A stretch of DNA of 64,000 nucleotides from Methylobacter sp. S3L5C (GTDB taxonomy: Bacteria > Pseudomonadota > Gammaproteobacteria > Methylococcales > Methylomonadaceae), in NCBI RefSeq assembly GCF_022788635.1, contig NZ_CP076024.1:2170001-2234000 (forward strand), written 5' to 3'. A program made the position numbers and the translations under genes. Positions 46,934 to 57,162 of the stretch are shown here, one piece after another (within the stretch, counting starts at the first letter, position 1; every line of letters starts with the position of its first letter). The notes below the pieces were generated by a model that searched no databases, had not been told where the DNA came from, and saw nothing but the letters and a program-made list of their open reading frames with translations.

Positions 46934-47830
46934 TCAAAATAATTTCTCACGAGCATTTTCCAGCACTGCAGTAACGGCTGGATGTTTCATTTTCCTGCGT
47001 GCAGTGATGGCATAGAAGCGTTCCTTCACTGTATCGATTCGGCCGATAACTTCTACGTCATACTGGCGTTGTATTTCTGTCTCTACGGTGGTCGGTGCGA
47101 CGAATAATCCGGCGCCGCCGCTCCCAAACGTTTTAATCAGCGCACTATCTTCAATTTCTGCTTGTATTTTTGGGTGGATGTTTTCGGTGTCGAACCATTG
47201 GTCCAGAGAGCGTCGGAGCGCCGTGTTACTGGTTGGTAGTAGAAACGGTGCTCCGGTCAGGGAGCGGGGGAAATCCGGACGGTAAACCGCAGCCAATTGT
47301 GGCGTTCCAAATACCGTAACAGTACATTCTCCCAAAAGATGGTTGAAGGCATTGGCACTACTGGATTGCGCGAGAGGTGCGTCTGATAAAACCAGATCAA
47401 TGCCTTGTAGTGATATCTCTGCCATCAGGCGCTCAGCTTTATCTTCATAACAGACAATCTGCACCGGCTCCGGGAGCTGAAACACCGGTTCAATAAGGCG
47501 ATATACAACCAGTTTGGGCAAAGCATCCGCCACGCCGAGGACCAATCGCAGGGGTCGTCCGGTTGGACGGCCTTTCAATGTATTAGTCAGCTCCTGGCCC
47601 AGGGAGAAAATCTCGTCCGCATAACGAAACACAACGCGGCCGGTATCCGTCAGTGCCATTTTTCGCCCGTTCTTATAGAACAGTTTCTCCCCGACCGCTT
47701 CTTCAAATACGGTTAGTTGGCCGCTAATGGTCGGCTGTGCCAGATGTAGCTTTTCACAGGCGCGAGTGATGCTTTCCTCGCGCGCTACGTTCCAGAAATA
47801 AAACAAGTGCTGATAGTTGATACGCTGCAT
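46934..47830 (-). CDS. nhaR: NhaR-type LysR-family regulator
   Basis: 298 residues from ATG 47830 (INYQHLFYFWNVAREESITR); upstream in-frame starts give a non-family tail. Winged HTH with LHLAQPTISGQLTVFEEAVG, then an effector domain with GVADALPKLVVYRLIEPVF and a GGAGLFVAPTTVE block, all close to E. coli NhaR, which responds to Na+. No nhaA is nearby. It is divergent from ppc with a 199-base shared region, so it may regulate ppc here. Confidence 0.9.
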   Translation of the reverse strand: MQRINYQHLFYFWNVAREESITRACEKLHLAQPTISGQLTVFEEAVGEKLFYKNGRKMALTDTGRVVFRYADEIFSLGQELTNTLKGRPTGRPLRLVLGVADALPKLVVYRLIEPVFQLPEPVQIVCYEDKAERLMAEISLQGIDLVLSDAPLAQSSSANAFNHLLGECTVTVFGTPQLAAVYRPDFPRSLTGAPFLLPTSNTALRRSLDQWFDTENIHPKIQAEIEDSALIKTFGSGGAGLFVAPTTVETEIQRQYDVEVIGRIDTVKERFYAITARRKMKHPAVTAVLENAREKLF

Positions 47831-48029
47831 AGTTATTAAATGTATCGTAAATTCCGATGCTTTTATTCTAAACATTCTATTTAACAATAACAATGTCTTT
47901 GTGTAGGCTATAACTCATCAACTCACCCAAGTCAGGATTAACGATGAAAAATAGTAAGATTACCTGGCAACGCTTTTTAGTCAGCCGTTTGTTAGTCGAT
48001 CAAACCCCTAACTGTAAGGAATCCAAATT

Positions 48030-50822
48030 GTGAATATAGCATCCGATGATAAAGAACTCCGCCACTCGATCCGCTTGTTGGGATCTTTACTGACACGGGT
48101 ATTGAATACTCAGGTTCGACCGGAAATAGCGGTTGCAGTCGAGCAATTACAACGTCGCTTTACCGGCATGTTACGTGATGGAAGTCTGCCCAAGCGTCGG
48201 CATCTGCTGGAAGCGGTAGAAGGACTGGATACCGACGTTATCAGTGAGGTGATACGCGTATTCAATCGCTATTTCAGCCTGCTTAATATCGCCGAGGAAT
48301 CTTATTACCTGAAGCTACGCAGGCAGCAACAGAGCGGTCACTATTGGAAGGGTTCTTTTCATGACACCTTGTTGGCATTAAAAGAATCGGGAGTAACAGC
48401 GGATAAACTCCAGGTATTGCTGGACGAATTGTTGTACTTGCCGGTCATGACTGCGCATCCGACCGAGGCCAAACGGCGAACTGTCAAGAGTGCCTTACGC
48501 AATGTGTTTCTAACCCAGGAAGCTTTGGGTGATAACCGCTTGAAGGGTTATTTACGTCGAGAAGTGCTGGATCGGTTGCAATGTCAAATTCAATTGTTGT
48601 GGAAAACTGATGAAGTGCGCACCCGCAAGCTTGGGGTGGCGGACGAGATTGATGCCGGTTTGTTCTATTTTTCACTGTCATTGTTCCAGGCGACGGCGCG
48701 TGTTTACCGCAATTTTGAGCGCTCTTTGAGTGACGTATACGGTGAAGAAGTGGCCCGACAAATTCGTGTGCCCAGCTTTTTACGCTTTGGTTCCTGGATA
48801 GGTGGTGACCGCGATGGCAATCCCAATGTCACATCGGAAACTACGATTTTGGCCTTGCGGCTGCAAGCACAAGTTATTTTGCAGGAATACATTCGTCGAT
48901 TGGATGAGTTGCGAAATCAGCTTTCTCATTCTGATGGGTTATGTGAACTCTCCTCGGGTTTTGTCGACAGTCTTGAGGCCGATCGAGCCATGCTGGGTGA
49001 AGCGGTAATCAAACTGGAAAAGGCTTATTTACAAGAGCCTTACCGCCATAAGCTGGTGCTGATGAAGTATCGTATGGAATGCGCCCTGATACAGGTACAA
49101 CTAAACTTGCGCGGTGAGCCTGAACCGCCGAACAGGCATGCTTATTCAGGTATGACCGAGTTTGTGAGTGATCTACGCTTGATCGATACGTCCTTACGCG
49201 GTCACGGCGATGCGAATATTGCTGATCTGGAATTGCACGACTTAATACGTCTGGCTGAAACCTTTGATTTTCATTTGATGCAACTGGATGTACGTCAGGA
49301 ATCAACCCGTCATACCGATGCTGTGGCAGATATTTTGGCAGCTACGCTGGGGCTGGATTATCACGCTTTATCTGAGAACCAACGCCTTGAGTTGTTGAGC
49401 GAAACCATCGCTGCGCCGGGTGGATTGATGTTTAATAAGGCTGTGCTGTCTGCTGCTACCTGCGAAACGTTGGAAGCGTTTGAGGTTATGGCACGCATGA
49501 GACGGGAAATAGGCCCGGATTGTTTCGGCAAGTATGTAATTTCGATGACCCACAACGCCAGTCACATTATGGAGGTGATGCTGTTGGCGGCACAAAGCGG
49601 TTTGGTTGGCCGCCTTGGCGGTCATTGGCATTGCCATATTGGTGTTAGTCCGTTATTTGAAACCATCGATGATCTGGACAGGATTGAAGAAGTACTTACT
49701 CAATTGTTTGATAATAAGACTTATCGTGAGTTGCTGAGAATTTCAGGTGACAGTCAGGAGATTATGCTGGGGTATTCCGATTCCTGTAAAGATGGCGGCA
49801 TTCTGGCTTCAGCCTGGGGACTGTCGCGAGCACAACGGCAAATAATCACCATCACTGAACAATACGGGTTAAAATGTCGTCTGTTTCATGGTCGTGGCGG
49901 TACGGTAGGACGCGGCGGCGGCCCAACTCATGAAGCTATCCTGGCGCAGCCGCCGGATACTGTGCGTGGGCAGATTAAATTTACCGAGCAGGGTGAGGTG
50001 TTGTTCTACCGTTATAACAACATGGAAACCGCTATTTATGAATTAACAATGGGTGTCACCGGGTTACTCAAAGCCAGTGTTAGCCTGGTGCAACCGGTGC
50101 TGCATGATCGTCCTGAAGATTTGGCGGTGATGGATGAGCTGGCACGAATCGGCGAACACAGTTACCGCGAACTGACCGAGCGTACCCCCGGATTTCTGGA
50201 TTACTTTTACGAAGCAACACCGGTCAGCGAAATTGGGGGTCTCAATATCGGTTCACGGCCGTCACATCGTAAAAAAGGTGATCGCTCAAAAAACTCGGTC
50301 CGCGCCATTGGTTGGGTATTTTCGTGGGCACAATCGCGGCAGACTTTTCCCGCCTGGTACGGCATCGGTATAAGTCTTTCAACCTGGTGTGCAGGCAAAC
50401 CGGAGCGTCTGGAAACGTTGCGAGCCATGTATCGGGACTGGCCGTTTTTTCGCAATCTGTTGAGTAACGCCCAAATGGCGCTCAGCAAATCCGACATGAG
50501 CATTGCCAAAGAATATGCGGGGCTGTGCGTTGATCCGGAAACCGGCAAGAGGGTTTATGGCTTGATTGCCAGTGAGCATCAACGTTGTGTGGAGTGGATT
50601 TTGGAGATTGCCGAAACCGATCGGCTGTTAGCCGATAACCCGGCCTTGGCCGCTTCCTTGAATCGCCGGAATGCCTATCTGGGGCCACTCAATTATCTTC
50701 AGGTCTTTTTGTTGCGCAAATTAAGGGAAATTGACCCGGAGCATCCGCATGACAGTCCCTGGATGAAGCCACTATTGCGAACCATTAACGCTATTGCAGC
50801 AGGAATGCGTAATACCGGCTGA
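48030..50822 (+). CDS. ppc: Phosphoenolpyruvate carboxylase
   Basis: 930 residues, GTG start 9 bases after AAGGA. It makes oxaloacetate from PEP and bicarbonate. Catalytic His in MTAHPTEAKRRTVKS; FGSWIGGDRDGNPNVT; the glycine loop FHGRGGTVGRGGGPTHEAIL; FTEQGEV; and SRPSHRKK-type and QTFPAWYGIG blocks near the end. The C-terminus ends MRNTG as in most PEPCs. Anaplerotic entry into the TCA cycle; allosteric residues not checked. Confidence 0.97.
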   Translation: MNIASDDKELRHSIRLLGSLLTRVLNTQVRPEIAVAVEQLQRRFTGMLRDGSLPKRRHLLEAVEGLDTDVISEVIRVFNRYFSLLNIAEESYYLKLRRQQQSGHYWKGSFHDTLLALKESGVTADKLQVLLDELLYLPVMTAHPTEAKRRTVKSALRNVFLTQEALGDNRLKGYLRREVLDRLQCQIQLLWKTDEVRTRKLGVADEIDAGLFYFSLSLFQATARVYRNFERSLSDVYGEEVARQIRVPSFLRFGSWIGGDRDGNPNVTSETTILALRLQAQVILQEYIRRLDELRNQLSHSDGLCELSSGFVDSLEADRAMLGEAVIKLEKAYLQEPYRHKLVLMKYRMECALIQVQLNLRGEPEPPNRHAYSGMTEFVSDLRLIDTSLRGHGDANIADLELHDLIRLAETFDFHLMQLDVRQESTRHTDAVADILAATLGLDYHALSENQRLELLSETIAAPGGLMFNKAVLSAATCETLEAFEVMARMRREIGPDCFGKYVISMTHNASHIMEVMLLAAQSGLVGRLGGHWHCHIGVSPLFETIDDLDRIEEVLTQLFDNKTYRELLRISGDSQEIMLGYSDSCKDGGILASAWGLSRAQRQIITITEQYGLKCRLFHGRGGTVGRGGGPTHEAILAQPPDTVRGQIKFTEQGEVLFYRYNNMETAIYELTMGVTGLLKASVSLVQPVLHDRPEDLAVMDELARIGEHSYRELTERTPGFLDYFYEATPVSEIGGLNIGSRPSHRKKGDRSKNSVRAIGWVFSWAQSRQTFPAWYGIGISLSTWCAGKPERLETLRAMYRDWPFFRNLLSNAQMALSKSDMSIAKEYAGLCVDPETGKRVYGLIASEHQRCVEWILEIAETDRLLADNPALAASLNRRNAYLGPLNYLQVFLLRKLREIDPEHPHDSPWMKPLLRTINAIAAGMRNTG

Positions 50823-51046
50823 AGTAGGGTTTTTGAAGCGAAAAGCGGCTATCAACTTAAGCCGGTATAGATACTATCCCTGGAAAGGATGGTATCTATA
50901 AGATTATCCTGCTTTAGTGGTAGTCCGAAAAGTATCACCAGTATCCGCTTTTGCTTAAGGTGATGTCCAAGAATAAAAAGACCAGTAAGCTGGGACTATT
51001 TTTGTAGGAAATAACTTAAGTTACTAATAACAGGATTTTGGTTCAG
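50823..51046. repeat. Gap with hairpin and ~35-base dispersed motif
   Basis: 50867-50899 forms a hairpin (ATAGATACTATCC / GGATGGTATCTAT) related to the palindrome at 33071-33103. At 50966-51000 lies CCAAGAATAAAAAGACCAGT followed by AAGCTGGGACTATT, the motif also seen near 19800 and inverted near 56860. Read as codons from ATG 50963 it gives a 14-residue peptide (MSKNKKTSKLGLFL), possibly the decayed start of an exported protein. Confidence 0.55.
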
Positions 51047-53149
51047 ATGAATATTGCCAACGACGACAAGAATAATCAGCTGCGTAAACAAGCCAGGGAA
51101 ACATTGCTCGGTTTTCTGCTGGGATTATTAGAATTAGAAACCGGATTACCCAAGTCATTGGATCGTTTCATTTGCCTGGATTCCGATGATGAGCTGAGTA
51201 ATCTGTCCGATAGTGCTGAAAATATTGGCTTGCGTATGGAACGTGTGGTTTTGACTCCAGGCAAAGCAGCCGAGGCATCCGCTGCACAGACACCACTGGT
51301 GGCGCGTCTTTCCAATGGCCACGGCTGGCTTATTGTCTATGGCTTTCGTGCCGGTCAGGTGCGCGTAGCCTTGGTGCAAGGCGAGATGATTGAAGAGCGC
51401 CGAATCAGAGCCACCGCTGTAAGCGAGCTGTTGGGGTTGTCTGGCGGAGAGCTTGGTGAGTGGTTATTGGTTCAAGCGCAGGCACCGCTTGCCAATGCAG
51501 TCAGTCAAGATCATCACAAGCATCTGTCACCGTTACATCGGCTTATTGAGCTAATGCGTGCCGATCATGCTGATTTATGGCTGGTGCTGGGCTTGGCCTT
51601 GGGTTCCGGTTTGCTGGCTCTGGCTTCGCCGGTTGCAGTGCAGGCATTGGTCAATACGGTGGCAATGGGTGGCATGGGACAACCCTTGCTGGTGTTGTCG
51701 ACTATCCTGTTTTTCTTTCTGACGTTCGCCGGCGGCGTTTATGTGCTGGAATCATATCTGGTGGAAATTGTGCAGCGACGTGTTTTTGTACGTCTTGCTA
51801 CAGATTTGGGTTGCCGCTTGCCCAAGGCGCGGCATGATACCTACCAGCAGCATAATGGCGAGGAGTTGGTTAATCGTTTTTTCGATGTACTCACGGTACA
51901 GAAAGCCGGTTCCTCATTGCTTCTGGACGGCTTGAGTACAGTGGTTCAGGCCTGTGTCGGCCTGATAATGCTGGCTTTTTATCATCCGTTTTTGCTGGCC
52001 TTTGACGTTGTGTTGTTATTATCGATCAGCTTCATTATTTTCGTGCTGGGACGTGGTGGTGTCGCTACCGCCATTCAGGAATCTTTGTCCAAGTATGCCT
52101 TGGTTGCCTGGTTGGAAGTTATTGCCGGTAATATGCAAACGTTTAAATTTAACGGTGGACCCGAACTGGCAGCCAAGCGAACCGATATACTGGCACTCGC
52201 CTATCTGGATGCAAAGCGTAACCATTATAAGGTATTGCTACGTCAGATTATTGGTTCGGTGACTTTATATGCGGTAGCCAGTACGGCTTTGCTGGCTATC
52301 GGTGGGTATCTGGTTATTGATGGTCATCTGTCTCTGGGGCAGTTGGTGGCTGCCGAATTAATCGTGTCTTCGGCACTTGTTTCGCTGATCAAGTTCGGCA
52401 AGCATTTGGAAGGTTTTTACGATTTGATGGCCGGTGCTGACAAGATTGGCCATTTACTGGATTTGCCAATCGAACGTGAGTATGGCGTTAAGCCTGTTAT
52501 GACCAGTCCGGTATCGCTTGAGGTACGTGACTTATGCTTCGGTTTTGGCGCTAAACGACCGGTATTTGCCAATCTTGGTTTTTACGTTCAGCCGGGTGAA
52601 AAAGTTGCGGTATTTGGTCGTTCAGGAAGTGGTAAAACTACGTTGGCGAATTTTTTGTGTGGCCTGCAGCAAGCGGCAAAAGGATCTGTTGAAATAAACG
52701 GTGTCGATTTGGGCAGTTTGCGCCTGGAAGTCTTGCGTAGCAGAATTGCCGTGGTTGGCCGCATAGAAATCATTGAAGACAGTCTCTTTGAAAACGTTTG
52801 TCTCGGGCGGTCAGAACTTGGCCTGGATGAGGTAAAGCTGGCGCTGGAGGCAGTTGGTCTGCCGGGAGAAATTGCTGATCTGGATACTGAACTTGGCCCA
52901 GGTGGTACTCCTTTATCGGCTACTCAGGCACAACTGTTGATGATGGCTCGGGCGATTGCAGGCTCCCCTGCTTTATTGATTTTGGACGGAATTCTTGACG
53001 ATATTGATGAGGTTACGCTGCGCGGTATTATTCCTGTGCTGTTCGCTAACGATGCACCTTGGACAATGCTGATATTGACTGGTTCGGCAACGGTTGCCAG
53101 CCTGTGTGGACGTGTGCTGAATTTACAAGAGGTTGATGTCCATGCTTGA
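51047..53149 (+). CDS. HlyB-type ABC exporter subunit with degenerate ATPase
   Basis: 700 residues from ATG 51047 (the upstream TTG has poor spacing). An N-terminal C39-like domain without the catalytic Cys (about 1-145, as in HlyB) is followed by a six-helix membrane domain (about 170-450) and a nucleotide-binding domain. Walker A is intact (GRSGSGKT, 524-531). However, the Q-loop Gln is Arg572 (VVGRIE), the LSGGQ signature is LSATQ (623-627), the catalytic Glu after Walker B is Gly648 (LLILDG), and the H-loop His is Gly679 (LILTGS). It can probably bind but hardly hydrolyse ATP. Operon partners are HlyD and TolC types. The frame itself is undamaged, so the losses look selected, not random. 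Confidence 0.88.
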   Translation: MNIANDDKNNQLRKQARETLLGFLLGLLELETGLPKSLDRFICLDSDDELSNLSDSAENIGLRMERVVLTPGKAAEASAAQTPLVARLSNGHGWLIVYGFRAGQVRVALVQGEMIEERRIRATAVSELLGLSGGELGEWLLVQAQAPLANAVSQDHHKHLSPLHRLIELMRADHADLWLVLGLALGSGLLALASPVAVQALVNTVAMGGMGQPLLVLSTILFFFLTFAGGVYVLESYLVEIVQRRVFVRLATDLGCRLPKARHDTYQQHNGEELVNRFFDVLTVQKAGSSLLLDGLSTVVQACVGLIMLAFYHPFLLAFDVVLLLSISFIIFVLGRGGVATAIQESLSKYALVAWLEVIAGNMQTFKFNGGPELAAKRTDILALAYLDAKRNHYKVLLRQIIGSVTLYAVASTALLAIGGYLVIDGHLSLGQLVAAELIVSSALVSLIKFGKHLEGFYDLMAGADKIGHLLDLPIEREYGVKPVMTSPVSLEVRDLCFGFGAKRPVFANLGFYVQPGEKVAVFGRSGSGKTTLANFLCGLQQAAKGSVEINGVDLGSLRLEVLRSRIAVVGRIEIIEDSLFENVCLGRSELGLDEVKLALEAVGLPGEIADLDTELGPGGTPLSATQAQLLMMARAIAGSPALLILDGILDDIDEVTLRGIIPVLFANDAPWTMLILTGSATVASLCGRVLNLQEVDVHA

Positions 53150-54452
53150 TTCACCTTCTCGCCTTTCCGCACTCTCTATTGCACACACCCCACGCCTGAT
53201 CAGTTTGTTGGCGCGAGCCGCTGTCTGGCTGTTTTTGTTAACGCCATTTGCTTTACTGCTGACACCTTGGCAACAAAATATTACCGGCACAGGACGGGTT
53301 ACCGCCTTCGCTCCAATCGAACGCCAGCAGAATGTCGATGCACCGGTTTCCGGCCGCATTGTGCAATGGCTGGCAAAAGAAGGAAGCAAAGTAAAAGCTG
53401 GCGACGTACTGTTGGAAATTGTTGACGTTGACCCCGACCTTCTTAAACGTATGGGTCAGCAGCGTGAAGCTGCTGCCGCCAAACTGGTGGCCAAGGAAGA
53501 GGAGTTAAGTTCTTATCGTCTACAGATTGATAATCTGGTTGCAACCCGTGATTTACAGGTTGCCACTGCGCAGTACCGGTTGGACGTGGCTCGCCAGCGA
53601 GTTGTTGCTGCTAATGAGGCGATAGCTTCAGCGCGTGCAACCTTGGAGGCTGCATCCGTTCAGAGCGAGCGATTGCAACGGTTACTGGTCGATGGGTTGG
53701 TGTCGAAACGTGATGTTGAGATTGCACAACGTGATGGAATTGTTGCCTTGCGTAATTTAAACAGTGGTCAGGCTGCGTTGAGTGGAGGCTTGTCTGAGCA
53801 GCGTGCCACCGGAACCGAGATCGGACGCATTCGTGCCGATGCCCAGGCACGCATCGACTCGGCCAGTGCTGCGGCCAACAAAACTCAAAGTGAACTGGAA
53901 GATAGCCGTACCAGCTTGTTGAAAAGTGAGGTTGATTTGTCGCGTCAACAATCACAAGTGGTGAAAGCTCCACGCGACGGCAGTGTCTTGCGCCTTTTAG
54001 TTAATCCGCAAAGCGATATTGTTAAACAGGGCGATCCTTTGCTGGTTCTGGTGCCGGATCCGGACGTCAAGGCTGTGGAACTCTGGGTGGATGGCAACGA
54101 TGCCGTTTTAATTATGCCGGGCCGCCATACACGCTTGCAATTTGAGGGTTGGCCAGCCCTGCAGTTTGCTGGTTGGCCTGAAGTGGCAGTTGGTACTTTC
54201 GGTGGTACCGTTGCCTTCGTGGATGCTACCGACGATGGCAAAGGCAAGTTCCGGGTGCTGATTATCCCTGATAAAACTGACCAGCCTTGGCCGGCAGAGC
54301 GATTTCTTCGTCAGGGTGTGCGTGTTAAGGGTTGGGTATTGCTTAATCGCGTCACTATGGTCTATGAACTTTGGCGTCAGTTGAATGCTTTTCCGCCACA
54401 ACTCACGCCGGAAACTCCGGTGGCTGATTTGGCTCACAAAAAATTGAAATAA
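53142..54452 (+). CDS. HlyD-family membrane fusion protein
   Basis: 436 residues from ATG 53142 (MLDSPSRL; AGAGG 9 bases upstream; TTG 53133 and ATG 53136 are too close). One membrane helix (AAVWLFLLTPFALLLTP), a lipoyl half (VDAPVSGRIVQWLAKEGSKV), a long coiled coil, and the second lipoyl half (VKAPRDGSVLRLLVNPQSDI). It bridges the ABC subunit to the outer-membrane channel. The start overlaps the ABC gene by 8 bases. Confidence 0.9.
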   Translation: MLDSPSRLSALSIAHTPRLISLLARAAVWLFLLTPFALLLTPWQQNITGTGRVTAFAPIERQQNVDAPVSGRIVQWLAKEGSKVKAGDVLLEIVDVDPDLLKRMGQQREAAAAKLVAKEEELSSYRLQIDNLVATRDLQVATAQYRLDVARQRVVAANEAIASARATLEAASVQSERLQRLLVDGLVSKRDVEIAQRDGIVALRNLNSGQAALSGGLSEQRATGTEIGRIRADAQARIDSASAAANKTQSELEDSRTSLLKSEVDLSRQQSQVVKAPRDGSVLRLLVNPQSDIVKQGDPLLVLVPDPDVKAVELWVDGNDAVLIMPGRHTRLQFEGWPALQFAGWPEVAVGTFGGTVAFVDATDDGKGKFRVLIIPDKTDQPWPAERFLRQGVRVKGWVLLNRVTMVYELWRQLNAFPPQLTPETPVADLAHKKLK

Positions 54453-54593
54453 CCAGTTATGAAACGATTTTTACTTTTCTGCCCCAATGATGCTGTTTCG
54501 AGGAAAAACAGGCGTGTTTTTTATTTTGCGCATCCCTTTTGGATGTTCTTGCCGGCGTTAACCTCTTGTCTCGCCGCTATAGGGAACGGCGGC

Positions 54594-56540
54594 ATGAAAG
54601 TTTTCCCCTTAGGTCTTTTGCTTTTGTTGCCCTTGCTGACTGCTTGCAGTTATTACTTTGACAACGGGCTTGATAGACATTTGGAGCGCCGCGTTGAGGA
54701 ACGCCTCAACAACGATGAAGGGCTGCCGTTGAAGTTGCTTTCCAAAACTTCGCCGGTTAGTATCGAGCAGGCCTTGCCTAAGTTCAGGGAGGGCAGGCTC
54801 CCAACCAATAGAACTGTGCCGCTTGTAAAGCCGATACTGAGTGGATCTGAAGTGCTTGATGATCCTGCAGGATTGAAACCCTCGCCTAAAGCCGTTAAAC
54901 AGTTATTCCTTGAATCGGTGCAAACCCCGGAGATGGAAAAGGCTCTTGCGTCAGAAAAGCCTCCTGTATTGGCAAAGTCTGTCATAAGCGGTGCGTCAAA
55001 CCTTAATGCCCGGCTTATCCCAAAAACTCAGCCCGAAAGCAGCAAAAAGTTGTCGATTAGCGATGCAAGAACGTTGGCACTGGAAAATAATTTGGACTTA
55101 AAAATTGCCCGGATTGATCCCAAGATTGCGGCTACAGTAATGAGTCAGGAAGAAGCGAAATTTGACGATCTTATTTTTGCCCGCGTCAAATATGGCAGCA
55201 AGAATACTCCCGCTCAAAACCTCGATGTAGTGACGTTTACCCCGGCTGATCCGGACCAGTCGTCACTGAGCGGTCAAGTGGACAAGTTGACTGCTGTCCC
55301 GCAGCTCACCCAAATTATGGAAATGGATACCGGTGTGGTCATTCCTTTACGAACGGGTGCCAAAATCACTCTTAGCGTACCCTTCGATGAAAAAAAGCAG
55401 TTTAAGGGAGTTGCCTCTGATCAATATCTAAATGCGATGCGCTTTTCCATCAGTCAGCCTTTGTTGCGTGATGGCGGGATTGATAACAATGTCGCCAGTA
55501 TCCGTATCGCAGAGTACGAACAACAGGCCGTGGATGTGAAGACCCGCTTGCAGGCTATTCGGGTACTGGCCACTGTCGAACGTGCTTATTGGGGGCTTTA
55601 TGTCGCTTGGGGCGAGTTGGAAGTGCGTCTTCAGCAATACGAAAATGCGGCAGAAAATTTAACGATGGTTAAAAAGCGCGTAGCGGCAGGGCTAACAGCT
55701 GCAGTAGAAATTAATCGTGCCGAAATTGGTGTAGCTGAGCGAATGGAAGGGCTGATTGTTACAGAAACCACACTCAAGCTTAAAGAACGCCAACTCAAGT
55801 TATTTCTTAACGATCCTCTGTTGGATCTGGATTCGTCTATTCTTTTGATTACGGAATCCTCGCCAACTCTGGTCGAATTTAAATTTGACCGCAAACAATT
55901 GGTACAGCGTGCCTTGACTGGACGGCTTGAGTTGCTGGAACTGGAGCTAAAGCTCGCTGCCGATCTGACCAAGATAGACTATCTGCGAAACCAAACTTTG
56001 CCAATGTTCATGCTTGACTATAGCTATGCTTCGCTGGGACGGAGTTCATCGTCTTTTAGCGGTGCTTTTGACCAGACAACTGGTGGGGACTATTCCGACT
56101 GGTCGGTGGGAGTACGCATGGAAATGCCGCTTACCAACGAAGTGCGTCGTGCCAAGCTGGATAGGGCGGTACAGGAACGCCTGCAACGTTTAACGACCGC
56201 GCAGCTACGGGAGCTCAATGTGCGTCGGGAAATTTATGATGCCCTGGATCAGGTAGGACAGAACTGGCAACGTATTTTGGCTACGCGTCAGAATGTTTTG
56301 CTCGCAGGGCTAAACTACGATGCAGAGCTAAAGCAATTTCGTGAAGGCTTGCGAACCATGACTGAAGTACTGGAAACCCTCACTCGCCTTGGTGAGTCTC
56401 AACTACGTGAAGTACGTGCGATTGGTGACTATCAGGTTGCGATTATCGACCTTGCTTTTGCTACCGGCACAACGTTGGGTCATAGTCGTGTAGGTTGGGA
56501 AACACCAGCAAAAGGCAGCCAGGAAGCCAAGGCAGACTGA
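54594..56540 (+). CDS. TolC-family outer-membrane lipoprotein
   Basis: 648 residues from ATG 54594. This gives a lipoprotein signal (VFPLGLLLLLPLLTAC, Cys18), with AGGGA upstream. The longer frame from 54459 adds 45 residues of a poor signal. A ~150-residue extra N-terminal segment precedes the OEP domain, whose repeated helices include LSISDARTLALENNLDLKIA, FSISQPLLRDGG, and a second set near the end (LREVRAIGDYQVAIIDLAFA). It completes a three-part exporter. No substrate gene is obvious beside it. Confidence 0.88.
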   Translation: MKVFPLGLLLLLPLLTACSYYFDNGLDRHLERRVEERLNNDEGLPLKLLSKTSPVSIEQALPKFREGRLPTNRTVPLVKPILSGSEVLDDPAGLKPSPKAVKQLFLESVQTPEMEKALASEKPPVLAKSVISGASNLNARLIPKTQPESSKKLSISDARTLALENNLDLKIARIDPKIAATVMSQEEAKFDDLIFARVKYGSKNTPAQNLDVVTFTPADPDQSSLSGQVDKLTAVPQLTQIMEMDTGVVIPLRTGAKITLSVPFDEKKQFKGVASDQYLNAMRFSISQPLLRDGGIDNNVASIRIAEYEQQAVDVKTRLQAIRVLATVERAYWGLYVAWGELEVRLQQYENAAENLTMVKKRVAAGLTAAVEINRAEIGVAERMEGLIVTETTLKLKERQLKLFLNDPLLDLDSSILLITESSPTLVEFKFDRKQLVQRALTGRLELLELELKLAADLTKIDYLRNQTLPMFMLDYSYASLGRSSSSFSGAFDQTTGGDYSDWSVGVRMEMPLTNEVRRAKLDRAVQERLQRLTTAQLRELNVRREIYDALDQVGQNWQRILATRQNVLLAGLNYDAELKQFREGLRTMTEVLETLTRLGESQLREVRAIGDYQVAIIDLAFATGTTLGHSRVGWETPAKGSQEAKAD

Positions 56541-57162
56541 ATTTTTCCAAGGCTATTTTTTGTAGTCGGGCAGGTCTTACACGCTCTACATAAGAGTAAC
56601 AAAACATATCAGGGTAACTATATGACCGAAAAAAGGACCTGGTATGATAAAAAATGAACAGGATAAATATTCTGTCACGTTATTGACGTATGCAAACGTT
56701 ATGTTACGTTAAGGATTGTAGGGGTTTTAAAAGTTGCAATCCAGGCAGATGCAGCTAATGCTTTAGAAGTATTAACAATGATCCTGATTTTGACTGTCGA
56801 TACCTGTGTAAATAATGCGTTTTTTTGACTGAATAACTTGGGTGATTTCCTGAGAATAACCTAAGTTTACCGGTCTTTTTATTGTTTTACGCTGCTGTCA
56901 AAATAGTTACTTAGTGTGTCACGTACCTGTCTTTTCGCCTCGGCAACTGCTCTTGCAGTGGTTGTAAATAAACAATAATTCCGCGTCACTTAGGGTTATT
57001 AATTTTTCGATATTACCTTAAAAATAAATCATTTATTTTAAGCATATTTTTTAAAGAATGACTTTTTATCCGGATTACAGGAGTGACTTTAGTCATCCTG
57101 AAAGCAGTCAGAATCCCCTTTAAATTAAATTTTCTTAAATAATCACAACTGTGGAGTAGTTG
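56541..57162. other. 622-base gap with inverted dispersed motif
   Basis: No frame is supported. At 56860-56893 the reverse strand reads AATAAAAAGACCGGTAAACT inside a longer match to 50966-51000. 56920-56960 (GTCACGTACCTGTCTTTTCG then CCTCGGCAACTG) has a weak likeness to the left part of repeat A. The desaturase promoter should lie in the last 150 bases. Confidence 0.5.

Noticed and set aside
54459-54593. 45-residue N-terminal extension of the TolC-type protein
   Set aside because: It hides a clear lipoprotein signal at ATG 54594 that has its own ribosome site.
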